Source of the DNA: JBBDMC01 sp963775235
GTDB taxonomy: Bacteria > Pseudomonadota > Alphaproteobacteria > Rhizobiales > Kaistiaceae
NCBI GenBank assembly: GCA_963775235.1
Contig: CAVZHY010000007.1
Span: forward strand, 248,001 to 312,000
Direction of reading: 5' to 3'
DNA: 64,000 nucleotides
The position numbers and the translations under genes are program-made. The number at the start of each line of letters is the position of its first letter. Positions within the stretch are counted from its first letter, which is position 1. The notes under the pieces were generated by a model. That model worked only from the letters and a program-made list of their open reading frames with translations. It made no database searches and was not told the origin of the DNA. This document shows positions 9,554 to 18,263 of the stretch, piece by piece.

Positions 9554-12276
9554 GCCGCCGTGACCACACGGCTCGGCTCGCTCAACAAGGGCAGAGTGAT
9601 CGTAAATACCGCGCCCGGTCGGTCGGCGCGGCTTGACGCTGTGATCGTCCCGTTCATTGCCTCGACAAACCCGCGGCAAATCGCAAGCCCGAGCCCAGTG
9701 CCGGCACGAACGTGGTCTCCCTTGTGCGTGCGATAGAACTTATCAAAAATATGCTCTACGTCGCCAGCAGCAATGCCTCGTCCTTCGTCGATAATTTGTA
9801 GCACGACGGTATTGCCCTCTCGCCAGCCGCGGATCGTGATGTTCGCCCCGTCGGGCGAATATTTCGAGGCATTGTCGAGCAGGTTGAATAGCACTTGCTC
9901 AAACAGCACGGGATCGAGGTTGAGCATCGGAAGGCTGCCCGGAGACGTCCAGTTCGAGGCGATGCCCGGCGAGGATCTTGTCGGCCCGCCGCAAGTGCCG
10001 TGTCGATAATTTCGTGCAGGTCGTGTGGTCCGGCGTTCGGTTTGATCGCGCCGAGATTCGAGCTTCGTCATGTCGAGCAAGTTCGCGATAAACCGGTTGA
10101 GGCGCTCCAATTCGTCGATAATTGTCGACAGCAGGTCAGCCTTTTGATTATCGCTCAGCTTCGTCGACAGGTCTTTCAGTGCTCCTGCTGCACCGAGAAC
10201 CGCGGCCAGAGGGGTCCTGAGGTCGTGCGAAATGGATGTCAGCAGAGCGGAGCGCAAGCGATCTGCCTCCGCCGTGCGCGTGATGGTCCCCATCTCCTCG
10301 ACAAGGTTCACCCGCTCGATAGCGAGGGCGCCTTGGTCGACGAGCGCATCGAGAAGTCGGCGCTCATCGGGAGTAAAGAGCGGACCCGGCTTTTCCTTGT
10401 CGAGGCCAACGACGCCGATCGTTCCGCGCCCGGTGCGCATCGGCAGGAACAGGCGTTTGGCGCCCGGCAGGGTGTCCGATCCCCGTCCTGCGGCATGATC
10501 GTTCTGCCAGGCCCACTTCGCGGCTGCCAAGTCGGCTTCATCGAGGATGTCTTCCGGAGGATAGCCCGCCTTCACGGCGACCGATCCATCTTCCGGCAAC
10601 AACAAAACGACGCGGACCTTCAGCATCGCCGCCGTCTGATAGGCAGTCGCCCAAAGAACGTCATCAAGCGTTCCCGCACCGGCAAGTTTACGACTGAAGG
10701 TGTAGAGAGATTCAGTCGTACGGGCCCGCGACATTGCCACGATGGCGTGGACACGCGCCCGCGCGGCGACATTGGAGACGACGATCGCGACGATCGTGAA
10801 GAATCCCACCGCAACGACGTCCCGCGGATTGGAGATGAGAAAGGTGTGGAATGGTTCCGTGAAGAAGAAGTTATAAGCCAGAGCGGAGAGCACGCTCGCT
10901 GCCAACGAGGGCAGCAACCCGTATCGAACCGCTATTCCGACAATCCCGGTTAGGAACACCAAATCGATGTTCTCAACCCCGATCCACGGCTGGAGCAGCA
11001 TCCCGATGGCGGCGGCTGCGGCGACCACGGCAATGGAACCTGCATAGGGGCGGGGATCGAGCGCCGGCGCACGCGAAGCCGCCCGCACCGTCTTCCTCGG
11101 AATCGGCTCGCGTGCGATCTCCTCACCGGCGATGACGTGGACGCTGATGTTGCCAGCGGTGCGCACCAGATCATGGACCACGGAACCGTACAGGATTTCG
11201 AACCAGCGGGTTCGCGTGGTCTTGCCGACGACCAGTTGAGTGATGTTATTTGCGCGCGCGTAAGTGAGCACGTCGTCGGCAATGCTTCGGCCGGCGCCGG
11301 GCACGGTGACGGGCTCAGCCTTGAGCGCTTGGGCCAGGCGAAGCGTGTCTGCGATTCGGTCTCGTTCCTCTTCGGTGAGTTGAAGGCTGCGTCTGGTTTC
11401 GACGTAGAGGGCCGTAAGTGGTCCGTGAAGGCGGTCCGCCAGACGCTTAGCGTACCGCACCAGACCGGCCGATCGAGGGTCCTCGCTGACGCACACAAGA
11501 ATGCGCTCGCCAGCCGCTATTGGTCCCGGGATGGCGCGAGCCTGCATCTCGGTTAGAAGCTGCTCATCCACCCGTTCGGCGGTTCGCCGGAGAGCCAGTT
11601 CGCGCAGAGCAATGAGATTGGCCGGAGAGAAGAAATGCGCAAGCGCTCGCGACGCCTGCTGGGGAACGTATACTTTTCCCTCCTTGAGGCGCTGAATCAG
11701 ATCGTCAGGCGTGAGGTCGACCAGTTCTACGGAGTCAGCGCGGTCGAAAACGGCATCCGGCACCGTTTCGCGTACGCGCACATGCGTGATCTGGGCAACG
11801 ACGTCGTTAAGACTCTCAATGTGCTGGATGTTGACGGTGGTGTAGACATCAATACCGTGCTGCAACAGCTCTTCGACATCGAGATATCGCTTGGGATGAC
11901 GACTGCCGGGCGCGTTGGTGTGGGCCAGTTCATCAACAAGCACGATCTGCGGCCGGCGAGCGATGATGGCATCTAGGTCCATTTCCTCAAGCGAACGGCC
12001 CCTGTAGTCGATGCGCCGACGCGGAATGACTTCCAGCCCCTGCAGAAGCGCCTCGGTTTCCTTTCTGCCGTGGGTCTCAACCACGCCGATGATGATGTCG
12101 TAGCCATCCTTCCTTCTCGCGCCGGCGGTTTCCAGCATCGTGAAGGTCTTGCCGACGCCGGGCGCCGCGCCGACGAAAATACGCAGCTTGCCAATGCGCG
12201 CCTCCTCGCGCCGGGCAGCCTCAAGCAAGGCCTCCGGCGAAGGGCGCTGATCAAAGTCGACGCGCTGGTCCGACAT
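9550..12276 (-). CDS. kdpD: KdpD potassium-sensing histidine kinase
   Basis: 908 residues. In order: the KdpD N-terminal domain with Walker A (GAAPGVGKTFTML) and Walker B-like VLVDELAHTN; a USP-like domain (~250-370); four closely spaced membrane helices (~400-500); a GAF-like region; HisKA with the phospho-His in SISHDLRTPLAAVLG; and an HATPase domain with NLLDNASKYSPDG and GTGLGLAICRGF. It senses low potassium or osmotic state at the membrane and phosphorylates KdpE. Residues just after DMTKLES are garbled: other frames over ~9930-10075 give GAIKPNAGPHDLHEIIDTAL and RADKILAGHRLELDVSG, the family-like sequence, so indels compensate there. The gene lies 23 bp after kdpC. Confidence 0.93.
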   Translation of the reverse strand: MSDQRVDFDQRPSPEALLEAARREEARIGKLRIFVGAAPGVGKTFTMLETAGARRKDGYDIIIGVVETHGRKETEALLQGLEVIPRRRIDYRGRSLEEMDLDAIIARRPQIVLVDELAHTNAPGSRHPKRYLDVEELLQHGIDVYTTVNIQHIESLNDVVAQITHVRVRETVPDAVFDRADSVELVDLTPDDLIQRLKEGKVYVPQQASRALAHFFSPANLIALRELALRRTAERVDEQLLTEMQARAIPGPIAAGERILVCVSEDPRSAGLVRYAKRLADRLHGPLTALYVETRRSLQLTEEERDRIADTLRLAQALKAEPVTVPGAGRSIADDVLTYARANNITQLVVGKTTRTRWFEILYGSVVHDLVRTAGNISVHVIAGEEIAREPIPRKTVRAASRAPALDPRPYAGSIAVVAAAAAIGMLLQPWIGVENIDLVFLTGIVGIAVRYGLLPSLAASVLSALAYNFFFTEPFHTFLISNPRDVVAVGFFTIVAIVVSNVAARARVHAIVAMSRARTTESLYTFSRKLAGAGTLDDVLWATAYQTAAMLKVRVVLLLPEDGSVAVKAGYPPEDILDEADLAAAKWAWQNDHAAGRGSDTLPGAKRLFLPMRTGRGTIGVVGLDKEKPGPLFTPDERRLLDALVDQGALAIERVNLVEEMGTITRTAEADRLRSALLTSISHDLRTPLAAVLGAAGALKDLSTKLSDNQKADLLSTIIDELERLNRFIANLLDMTKLESRRDQTERRTTRPARNYRHGTCGGPTRSSPGIASNWTSPGSLPMLNLDPVLFEQVLFNLLDNASKYSPDGANITIRGWREGNTVVLQIIDEGRGIAAGDVEHIFDKFYRTHKGDHVRAGTGLGLAICRGFVEAMNGTITASSRADRPGAVFTITLPLLSEPSRVVTAA

Positions 12277-12299
12277 TCAGGGCACCCTTCTGCCCTGGC

Positions 12300-12872
12300 C
12301 TATTGTGCCCCCGCCTCGTCGAGGGCGAGATTGAGCGCAAGCACATTCACGCGCGGCTCGCCGAGCAGACCGAGGGCGCGGCTCCGCACATTTTCAGCCA
12401 CAAGCCGGCGCACGTGATCTTCGGTCATATTGCGGGTTTTGGCAACGCGCGGCACTTGGAAGTATGCCGCGTCCGCAGAGATGTCCGGGTCCAGACCGCT
12501 TCCCGATGCAGTTACGAGATCGGTCGGCACCCGGGCGGCGGGGTTTTCGGCCTTCAGTTCTTCCACGTCCGCGGCGATGCGGTCGATCATCGCGTTGCTT
12601 GTTGGCCCAAGATTCGATCCGCCGGACGCGGCGCCGTTGTAAGGTTCGGGGGCAGTGGCCGAAGGACGCCCGTGGAAGTAGCGGTCGCTAGTGAAGGCCT
12701 GACCGATCAGTTCGGAGCCGACGACCCGTCCATTCTTCTCGACCAAGCTGCCGTTTGCCTGATGCGGGAAAATGACTTGTGCGATGCCGGTCATGGCCAA
12801 GGGGTACAAAAGTCCGGTGAGGATTGTGAAGGCGACGATGAGCATGATGGCAGGACGAATTTCGCGGAGCAT
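12300..12872 (-). CDS. kdpC: KdpC, potassium-transporting ATPase subunit C
   Basis: 190 residues with one N-terminal membrane helix (IMLIVAFTILTGLLYPLAM) and a soluble periplasmic part carrying GSELIGQ, YFHGRPSAT, SGSGLDPDIS and the C-terminal VNVLALN. KdpC stabilises KdpFABC and supports ATP binding by KdpB. ATG at 12872 begins MLREIRPA; six extra in-frame codons upstream are less likely. It starts 10 bp after the kdpB stop. Length and motifs are normal. Confidence 0.95.
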   Translation of the reverse strand: MLREIRPAIMLIVAFTILTGLLYPLAMTGIAQVIFPHQANGSLVEKNGRVVGSELIGQAFTSDRYFHGRPSATAPEPYNGAASGGSNLGPTSNAMIDRIAADVEELKAENPAARVPTDLVTASGSGLDPDISADAAYFQVPRVAKTRNMTEDHVRRLVAENVRSRALGLLGEPRVNVLALNLALDEAGAQ

Positions 12873-12882
12873 GGCCCCCTCC

Positions 12883-15003
12883 TCAGGCAAGGTGCAAGGC
12901 CGTGACCAGAAGGTCCACGGCCTTTATGCCAATGAACGGAACGATCATGCCGCCGATCCCGTAGATCATGAGGTTACGGCGTAGCAGCGGTGCAGCACCG
13001 ATCGGCCGATAGGCTACGCCCTTCAGGGCAAGCGGGATGAGTCCGACAATGATCAGCGCGTTGAAGATAATCGCCGACAGGATTGCGCTTTGCGGGGTCG
13101 AAAGGCGCATGATGTTGAGGGCCGCGAGCTGCGGATAGAACGCTAGGAACATCGCCGGGATGATGGCGAAATATTTCGCCACGTCGTTGGCGATCGAGAA
13201 AGTCGTGAGCGCGCCGCGTGTCATCAAGAGCTGCTTGCCGATTTCAACCACCTCGATCAGCTTGGTAGGGTTTGAGTCCAAGTCGACCATATTGCCCGCT
13301 TCACGCGCGGCCTGGGTGCCGGTGTTCATGGCAACACCGACATCGGCCTGGGCGAGTGCGGGGGCGTCGTTGGTGCCGTCGCCACACATGGCGACCAGCT
13401 TGCCCTTCGCCTGCTCTTCGCGGATCAGGCGAAGCTTGTCCTCTGGAGTCGCCTCTGCCAGGAAATCGTCAACGCCGGCCTCCGCAGCGATGGCGGCGGC
13501 CGTCATCGGATTGTCTCCCGTGATCATGATTGTGCGAATGCCCATGCGCCGCAGCTCGGCAAACCGCTCGCGAATACCGCCCTTGACGACATCCTTGAGG
13601 TGGATCACGCCGAGTAGCCGGCCGTCCTTGGCGACGGCAAGCGGCGTACCTCCGGATTTGGCGATAGCGTCGGCGATGGCGTTGACCTCGCGCACCGCAC
13701 CGGCGCTGATCACCAGGCGCGCCGCCAGGACCGCGTTGGCCGGGGGATCGCGGCCGGTCGCGGAGACATTGAGGTAACTGAGGATGGCGTCGACCGCGCC
13801 CTTGCGCACCCAGGACGTGCCAACCTCGACACCACTCATGCGGCTTTGTGCGGTGAAGGGGATGAAATGGGCGCCGAGCTCGGCAAGATCGCGGCCGCGG
13901 ATACCGTATTTTTCCTTGGCGAGCACGACGATAGAGCGCCCCTCGGGCGTCTCGTCAGCAAGCGACGCCAGCTGAGCCGCGTCCGCCAGTTCGCGATCGG
14001 TGACGCCGCCCAGCGGCTTGAATTCAGCCGCCTGCCGGTTGCCAAGCGTGATCGTGCCGGTCTTATCGAGCAGCAGCGTGTCTACGTCGCCCGCAGCTTC
14101 GACGGCGCGGCCAGACATGGCCAGCACGTTGAACCGCACCAACCTGTCCATGCCGGCAATGCCGATCGCGGACAATAGCGCGCCGATAGTGGTCGGGATG
14201 AGTGTGACGAACAGCGCAACTACCACAACCAGCGAAAGATTGCCGCCGGCATAGTGCGCGAAGCTTGGGATGGTTGCCGTTGCTATCACGAAGATGATCG
14301 TCATACCCGCGAGCAGGATGTTGAGCGCGATCTCATTCGGAGTCTTCTGGCGCTCGGCGCCTTCGACCAACCGGATCATGCGATCAAGAAAAGTCGAGCC
14401 CGGGGCTGCAGTTATGCGAACGCGAATCCAGTCGGACAGCACCTGCGTGCCGCCCGTGACCGCCGAGCGGTCGCCGCCCGACTCGCGAATTACCGGCGCC
14501 GATTCTCCTGTTATCGCCGCCTCGTTAACGGACGCAACGCCTTCGACCACCTCGCCGTCCGAGGGTATTGTGTCACCCGCTTCGACGAGGACCACGTCGC
14601 CTATTTTGAGGCTGTCCGCCGGCTTGAGCGTGTAGTTCTTCGTCGTGTCGGAGTCGGTGAGCAGCTTTGCTTGCGTCTCGGTTCGCTGTTGGCGCAATGT
14701 TGCTGCCTGTGCCTTGCCGCGTCCTTCGGCGATGGCTTCGGCGAAATTGGCAAACAGCACCGTGAACCACAGCCACAGGATGATCTGGAACGTGAATCGG
14801 AGTTGCTCGCCGCCTGTGAGCACCTGCCGCAGGAATACGATCGTGGTCAGGGCCGCGACGATCTCGACCACGAACATCACCGGGCTCTTGATCAATGTTC
14901 GCGGGTCGAGCTTCATAAAGGCCGAGCCGAGGGCCGGCCGGAGGACTTTGGGATCGACCAGCGCTGCCGCCGGCATGCGCTTGCGGACCTGCGAAGTTTC
15001 CAT
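12883..15003 (-). CDS. kdpB: KdpB, potassium-transporting P-type ATPase subunit
   Basis: 706 residues. The phosphorylated Asp is in DKTGTITLGN, the actuator loop has TGESAPV, the hinge TGDNPMTAAAIA and MCGDGTNDAPAL. Several membrane helices flank these. It hydrolyses ATP to drive high-affinity potassium uptake through KdpA. ATG at 15003 is chosen because GGAG lies 8 bases upstream; the frame continues 22 codons further without a site. It follows kdpA by 25 bp. All catalytic motifs are intact. Confidence 0.96.
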   Translation of the reverse strand: METSQVRKRMPAAALVDPKVLRPALGSAFMKLDPRTLIKSPVMFVVEIVAALTTIVFLRQVLTGGEQLRFTFQIILWLWFTVLFANFAEAIAEGRGKAQAATLRQQRTETQAKLLTDSDTTKNYTLKPADSLKIGDVVLVEAGDTIPSDGEVVEGVASVNEAAITGESAPVIRESGGDRSAVTGGTQVLSDWIRVRITAAPGSTFLDRMIRLVEGAERQKTPNEIALNILLAGMTIIFVIATATIPSFAHYAGGNLSLVVVVALFVTLIPTTIGALLSAIGIAGMDRLVRFNVLAMSGRAVEAAGDVDTLLLDKTGTITLGNRQAAEFKPLGGVTDRELADAAQLASLADETPEGRSIVVLAKEKYGIRGRDLAELGAHFIPFTAQSRMSGVEVGTSWVRKGAVDAILSYLNVSATGRDPPANAVLAARLVISAGAVREVNAIADAIAKSGGTPLAVAKDGRLLGVIHLKDVVKGGIRERFAELRRMGIRTIMITGDNPMTAAAIAAEAGVDDFLAEATPEDKLRLIREEQAKGKLVAMCGDGTNDAPALAQADVGVAMNTGTQAAREAGNMVDLDSNPTKLIEVVEIGKQLLMTRGALTTFSIANDVAKYFAIIPAMFLAFYPQLAALNIMRLSTPQSAILSAIIFNALIIVGLIPLALKGVAYRPIGAAPLLRRNLMIYGIGGMIVPFIGIKAVDLLVTALHLA

Positions 15004-15028
15004 CCAAGTGACTCCGGTACAATCCCGA

Positions 15029-16732
15029 TCAGAAGGTCGAGCCGGCAAGCATTGCGAAGTGCTCCGCAATGGGACCGAGCGCCAACGCCGGGAAGAATGT
15101 TAGGCCGCCGAGGACGATGATCACACCGACAAGCAGGCCAACAAACAGGACGCTGTGCGTGGGGAGCGTGCCTGCGGATGCGGGCACGATCTTCTTGCCG
15201 ACCAGCGAACCCGCCGCCGCCATCATGGGAATGATGACGAAGTAGCGTCCGAGGAGCATGGCCACGCCGCCGGTGGTATTATTCCAGAGCGTGTTGCCCG
15301 TATAGCCGGCAAAAGCCGAGCCGTTGTTGCCGGTTTGCGAAGTGTACTGATAGAGCAGTTCGCTGAAGCCGTGCGGCCCGGCGTTGCCCATGCTCGACAC
15401 GCCTGCAGGCAGAACGACGCCGGCAGCAGTGAAACCGAGCATGGACAACGGCAGGATGAGGATGGCGAGCATCGCCATCTTGATCTCTTTCGCCTCAATC
15501 TTCTTGCCGAGGTACTCCGGCGTACGACCGACCATGAGACCCGCCACAAATACCGCGATGATCACCATGAGCAGCATGCCGTACAGACCGGAGCCGACAC
15601 CACCGTAGATGATCTCGCCGAGCTCAATCATGACGATCGGGATCATGCCGCCGAGCGGCGTGAAGCTGTCATGCATTGCGTTGACCGACCCGTTCGAGGC
15701 GGCGGTCGTCGCTACCGCCCAGAGGCTGGAGTTGGCAATGCCGAAGCGCACCTCCTTGCCTTCCATGTTCGCGGGATCGAGACCGAGCGCGGCAAAGTGC
15801 GCGTTGCCCGTCCCTTCGGCCCAGTAACAAACGGCAACGCCAGCGAGGAAGATGATCGACATGGCCGCATAGAGCGCCCAGCCTTGCCGCTCATCCTTGA
15901 CCATGCGGCCGAGGGTGATTGTCAGCGCGGCGGGTATCAGCAGAATCGAGAGCATCTCCAGGAAGTTGCTTATGGCGTTCGGGTTCTCATAGGGCACCGC
16001 CGAGTTGGCGTTCCAGAAGCCGCCGCCGTTGGTGCCGAGCTGCTTGATGGCGATCTGCGAGGCGGCCGGGCCTTGGCTCAAGACCTGCTTGGCGCCTTCC
16101 AGCGTGGTCGCATCGACGTAGGCGCCGAGGTTCTGCGGCACTCCCTGCCAGACAAGAATGATCGCCAAGACGACGGATATCGGCAAAAGCACGTACAGCG
16201 TGGAGCGGGTCAGATCGACCCAGAAATTGCCGACGGTATGCATTGACGACCGCGCAAAGGCGCGGATGAGCGCGATGAGCAGGGCGATGCCCGTTGCGGC
16301 CGAGACGAAGTTCTGTGTCGTCAGCGCCGCCATCTGGGTGAGATAGCTCAGCGTGCTCTCACCACCGTAGTTTTGCCAGTTTGTGTTGGTGGCAAAACTG
16401 ATCGCAGTGTTGAACGACAGGTCCGGCGTGACGGCCGCCATCCCGGCTGGGTTGAGCGGCAAAATGCCCTGAAGGCGCTGGAAAGCGTAAACCAGTAGGA
16501 ACCCCGCTGCGTTGAAGAGCAGCATGGCCACCGCATAAGTGATCCAGTGCTGCTCGCCCGGCTCCTCGACACCGGCGACGCGGTAGAGTCCCAGCTCGAT
16601 CGGACGTAACGCCGGTGAGAGGAAGGTTCGCTCGCCCTCAAAAACGCGCGCCATGTATCGGCCGAGGGGAACAATGAACGCCGTGAGGACCACGAAGTAG
16701 GTCGCGATCTGAACCCATCCATTAACGGTCAC
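15029..16732 (-). CDS. kdpA: KdpA, potassium-binding channel-like subunit
   Basis: About 567 residues with ten or so membrane helices. It contains the SKT-family selectivity-filter-like loops: NTNWQNYGGES, GTNGGGFWNANSA, ASNGSVNAMHDSFTPLGG and TGNNGSAFAGY. KdpA binds potassium from the periplasm and passes it to KdpB. GTG at 16732 is preceded by GAGAGG at a better distance than the longest start, TTG at 16741. It follows kdpF closely. Sequence looks intact. Confidence 0.95.
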   Translation of the reverse strand: MTVNGWVQIATYFVVLTAFIVPLGRYMARVFEGERTFLSPALRPIELGLYRVAGVEEPGEQHWITYAVAMLLFNAAGFLLVYAFQRLQGILPLNPAGMAAVTPDLSFNTAISFATNTNWQNYGGESTLSYLTQMAALTTQNFVSAATGIALLIALIRAFARSSMHTVGNFWVDLTRSTLYVLLPISVVLAIILVWQGVPQNLGAYVDATTLEGAKQVLSQGPAASQIAIKQLGTNGGGFWNANSAVPYENPNAISNFLEMLSILLIPAALTITLGRMVKDERQGWALYAAMSIIFLAGVAVCYWAEGTGNAHFAALGLDPANMEGKEVRFGIANSSLWAVATTAASNGSVNAMHDSFTPLGGMIPIVMIELGEIIYGGVGSGLYGMLLMVIIAVFVAGLMVGRTPEYLGKKIEAKEIKMAMLAILILPLSMLGFTAAGVVLPAGVSSMGNAGPHGFSELLYQYTSQTGNNGSAFAGYTGNTLWNNTTGGVAMLLGRYFVIIPMMAAAGSLVGKKIVPASAGTLPTHSVLFVGLLVGVIIVLGGLTFFPALALGPIAEHFAMLAGSTF

Positions 16733-16747
16733 AGTCGTCAAACCTCT

Positions 16748-16837
16748 CTAGAACCGCTCCGGAGCCAGCAACGCGCAAGTCAGGTAGACCAGGAGACCGA
16801 GGGTCACGCTGCCGCCCAGCCAATAGTCGAAGAACAT
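16748..16837 (-). CDS. kdpF: KdpF, small stabilising membrane peptide
   Basis: A 29-residue peptide, too short for most gene callers. It begins MFFDYWLGGSVTLGLL and is a single membrane helix ending APERF, the usual KdpF tail. KdpF sits at the KdpA-KdpB interface and stabilises the complex. It lies 15 bp upstream of the kdpA start and 9 bp after the preceding small peptide gene, so it is part of the same transcript. Confidence 0.85.
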   Translation of the reverse strand: MFFDYWLGGSVTLGLLVYLTCALLAPERF

Positions 16838-16846
16838 CGCGGCCAC

Positions 16847-16930
16847 CTAAAGCCGATCGCACGCAAGAACGTACGCGATGGACAGCGCGAAGAAGAGGAG
16901 GCCGATAGCGAGAAAGATCACGTCGCGCAT
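16847..16930 (-). CDS. 27-residue membrane peptide at the head of the kdp operon
   Basis: The minus strand from ATG at 16930, with GGGAG six bases upstream, reads MRDVIFLAIGLLFFALSIAY and ends YVLACDRL. It is one membrane helix with a short Cys-Asp-Arg tail. Similar unnamed peptides ending in xCxRL occur just before kdpF in several bacteria, as I recall; no function is known to me. Position, ribosome site and 9-bp spacing to kdpF support it as a real gene that may belong to the pump complex. Confidence 0.65.
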   Translation of the reverse strand: MRDVIFLAIGLLFFALSIAYVLACDRL

Positions 16931-17509
16931 GCAAGTCTCCCTGCAGAGGTTGCAGTGAGGCAACGCCAGCCGAGAGCGGGCGTCGCCGCCAGACGAACGC
17001 AAAATCAGTTGCCACTGGCGGCATATAATTTCGAGAGAGAAGCAGGCCTGACTTTATAGGAATTCCATAGTGGTCGTAGCTTCGTCCGAACGGTGGTCCG
17101 AGAAGGTCGAGCGCTTGATTGCCGAGGTCATTGGCACGCCGCGTAGGTGGGACATGTTAGTAGGAAATCGTAGAACGCTACGGAAGGTGCCAGTATCCCA
17201 CCAATGGTTAAGTCGCTGATAAATCAACTCTTGTCGGGTCCCCCAGGGAGCACCAATCGCAGCGGGCCTGACTCTGTCAGTCCGGCAGCTCTTTTCGATT
17301 TTGCCGCATCCATCAGACGAATCTCTTCCTGCCACAGCCGCGCGGCCTCACCCTAAAGCCAGGCGAGTCCGACTGGCCGGCCCTTGCGATGATGGCGTTG
17401 GTGCCGGCTGCAGCAGCGGTCTTTTGGTTGTCTTCAGAAAGACCGCTCCCGCCAATTGACCGATTGAGCCGCTCCGTCACCGACGTTCGCCCCGCAGGTG
17501 TGACGCTTG
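16931..17509. other. Intergenic region upstream of kdp
   Basis: The region upstream of the minus-strand kdp operon should contain its promoter and KdpE site, but I could not pick out either with confidence. Frames here lack ribosome sites and family-like sequence. An inverted repeat (AGCGGTCTTT at 17415-17424 and its complement at 17438-17447) lies downstream of the acyltransferase gene. Confidence 0.5.
17415..17447 (-). terminator. Perfect 10-bp stem-loop after the acyltransferase gene
   Basis: AGCGGTCTTT and AAAGACCGCT flank a 13-base loop, ~63 bp past the stop of the minus-strand cluster. No uridine-rich run follows on the minus strand, so it is at best a weak intrinsic terminator or an mRNA 3'-end stabiliser. 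Confidence 0.4.
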
Positions 17510-18193
17510 CTATTCGCCCGAGTGCTCGCCGGGCAGCGCCCGCTTGAGGTCGGTCGGCCGGGCCTTCCGCCGTTTTGCCGGAGCTCCAGCGTAAACACCG
17601 CCTACATCGGTGTCGCGGGCCACGCGCGCTCCGGCGGCAATGAAGCAGCCTGGCGCGACACGCAGTCCGGACTGCACCGTGGCGCTGATGCCGATGAAAC
17701 AGCGCTCCGCAATTCTGACATGGCCACCCAGCGTCACGCGAGGGGCGAGGAAACAACCGTCGGCAATAGTCACATGATGCGATAGGTAGCAGCCGCCGCG
17801 GAGCACAATGTCGTTGCCGAGCGTGACGAAGGGCTCGATCACGACGCCGTCGAAGACCATGCAATTGTCGCCAAACTCAACGTCCGGCGGAACAAGCGCG
17901 CGTGAGGACACATAAGATAGCGAGGCGAAGCCGCGCCGGGTGGCGGCAACCCGTCGCTCGGTTGCCAGACCCGTCGAGAGCTCGAATCCAAGCGGTGCGA
18001 TCATCGCCGTCTTATGCGGAAGAAAGTGCGCTTCCAGCTCATCGAACGGAACCACGGGGAGGTCGTGCTTGCGCCGCTGCGCCATGTGGCTTCGATCGAC
18101 GGTAAACCCCACCACGTCATGGGGACTGTCGTTGGTGAGGACGAACCACGCCAGGCTTGCCAGCTGCTTGGCGCCGAATATGACCACATCCAT
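17510..18193 (-). CDS. Hexapeptide-repeat acyltransferase, PglD/NeuD-like
   Basis: 227 residues. The N-terminal part (MDVVIFGAKQLASLAWFVLT) is the nucleotide-sugar-binding fold of PglD/NeuD proteins; the C-terminal part is a left-handed beta helix with hexad repeats such as DNCMVFDGVVIEPFVTLGND, the catalytic His region YLSHHVTIADG, and a closing VYAGAPAKR. These enzymes acetylate an amino group of a nucleotide-linked sugar or small molecule. GGAGAAAGG precedes ATG at 18193, so the 84 upstream in-frame codons are not used. It is the last gene of a four-gene minus-strand cluster and probably acts on the product of the aminotransferase. Confidence 0.82.
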   Translation of the reverse strand: MDVVIFGAKQLASLAWFVLTNDSPHDVVGFTVDRSHMAQRRKHDLPVVPFDELEAHFLPHKTAMIAPLGFELSTGLATERRVAATRRGFASLSYVSSRALVPPDVEFGDNCMVFDGVVIEPFVTLGNDIVLRGGCYLSHHVTIADGCFLAPRVTLGGHVRIAERCFIGISATVQSGLRVAPGCFIAAGARVARDTDVGGVYAGAPAKRRKARPTDLKRALPGEHSGE

Positions 18194-18263
18194 CGATCGC
18201 CTTTCTCCAGTCTGGACCTTCATCGCCTCTCTGTTCCGGCAGGCGTCGACAGACGCCGAAGAA

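Noticed and set aside
14254..15120. 288-codon plus-strand ORF opposite kdpB
   Set aside because: Shadow of an intact P-type ATPase gene.
17054..17335. 93-codon minus-strand ORF upstream of kdp
   Set aside because: No ribosome site, no similarity to a family I recognise, and it covers the expected promoter region.
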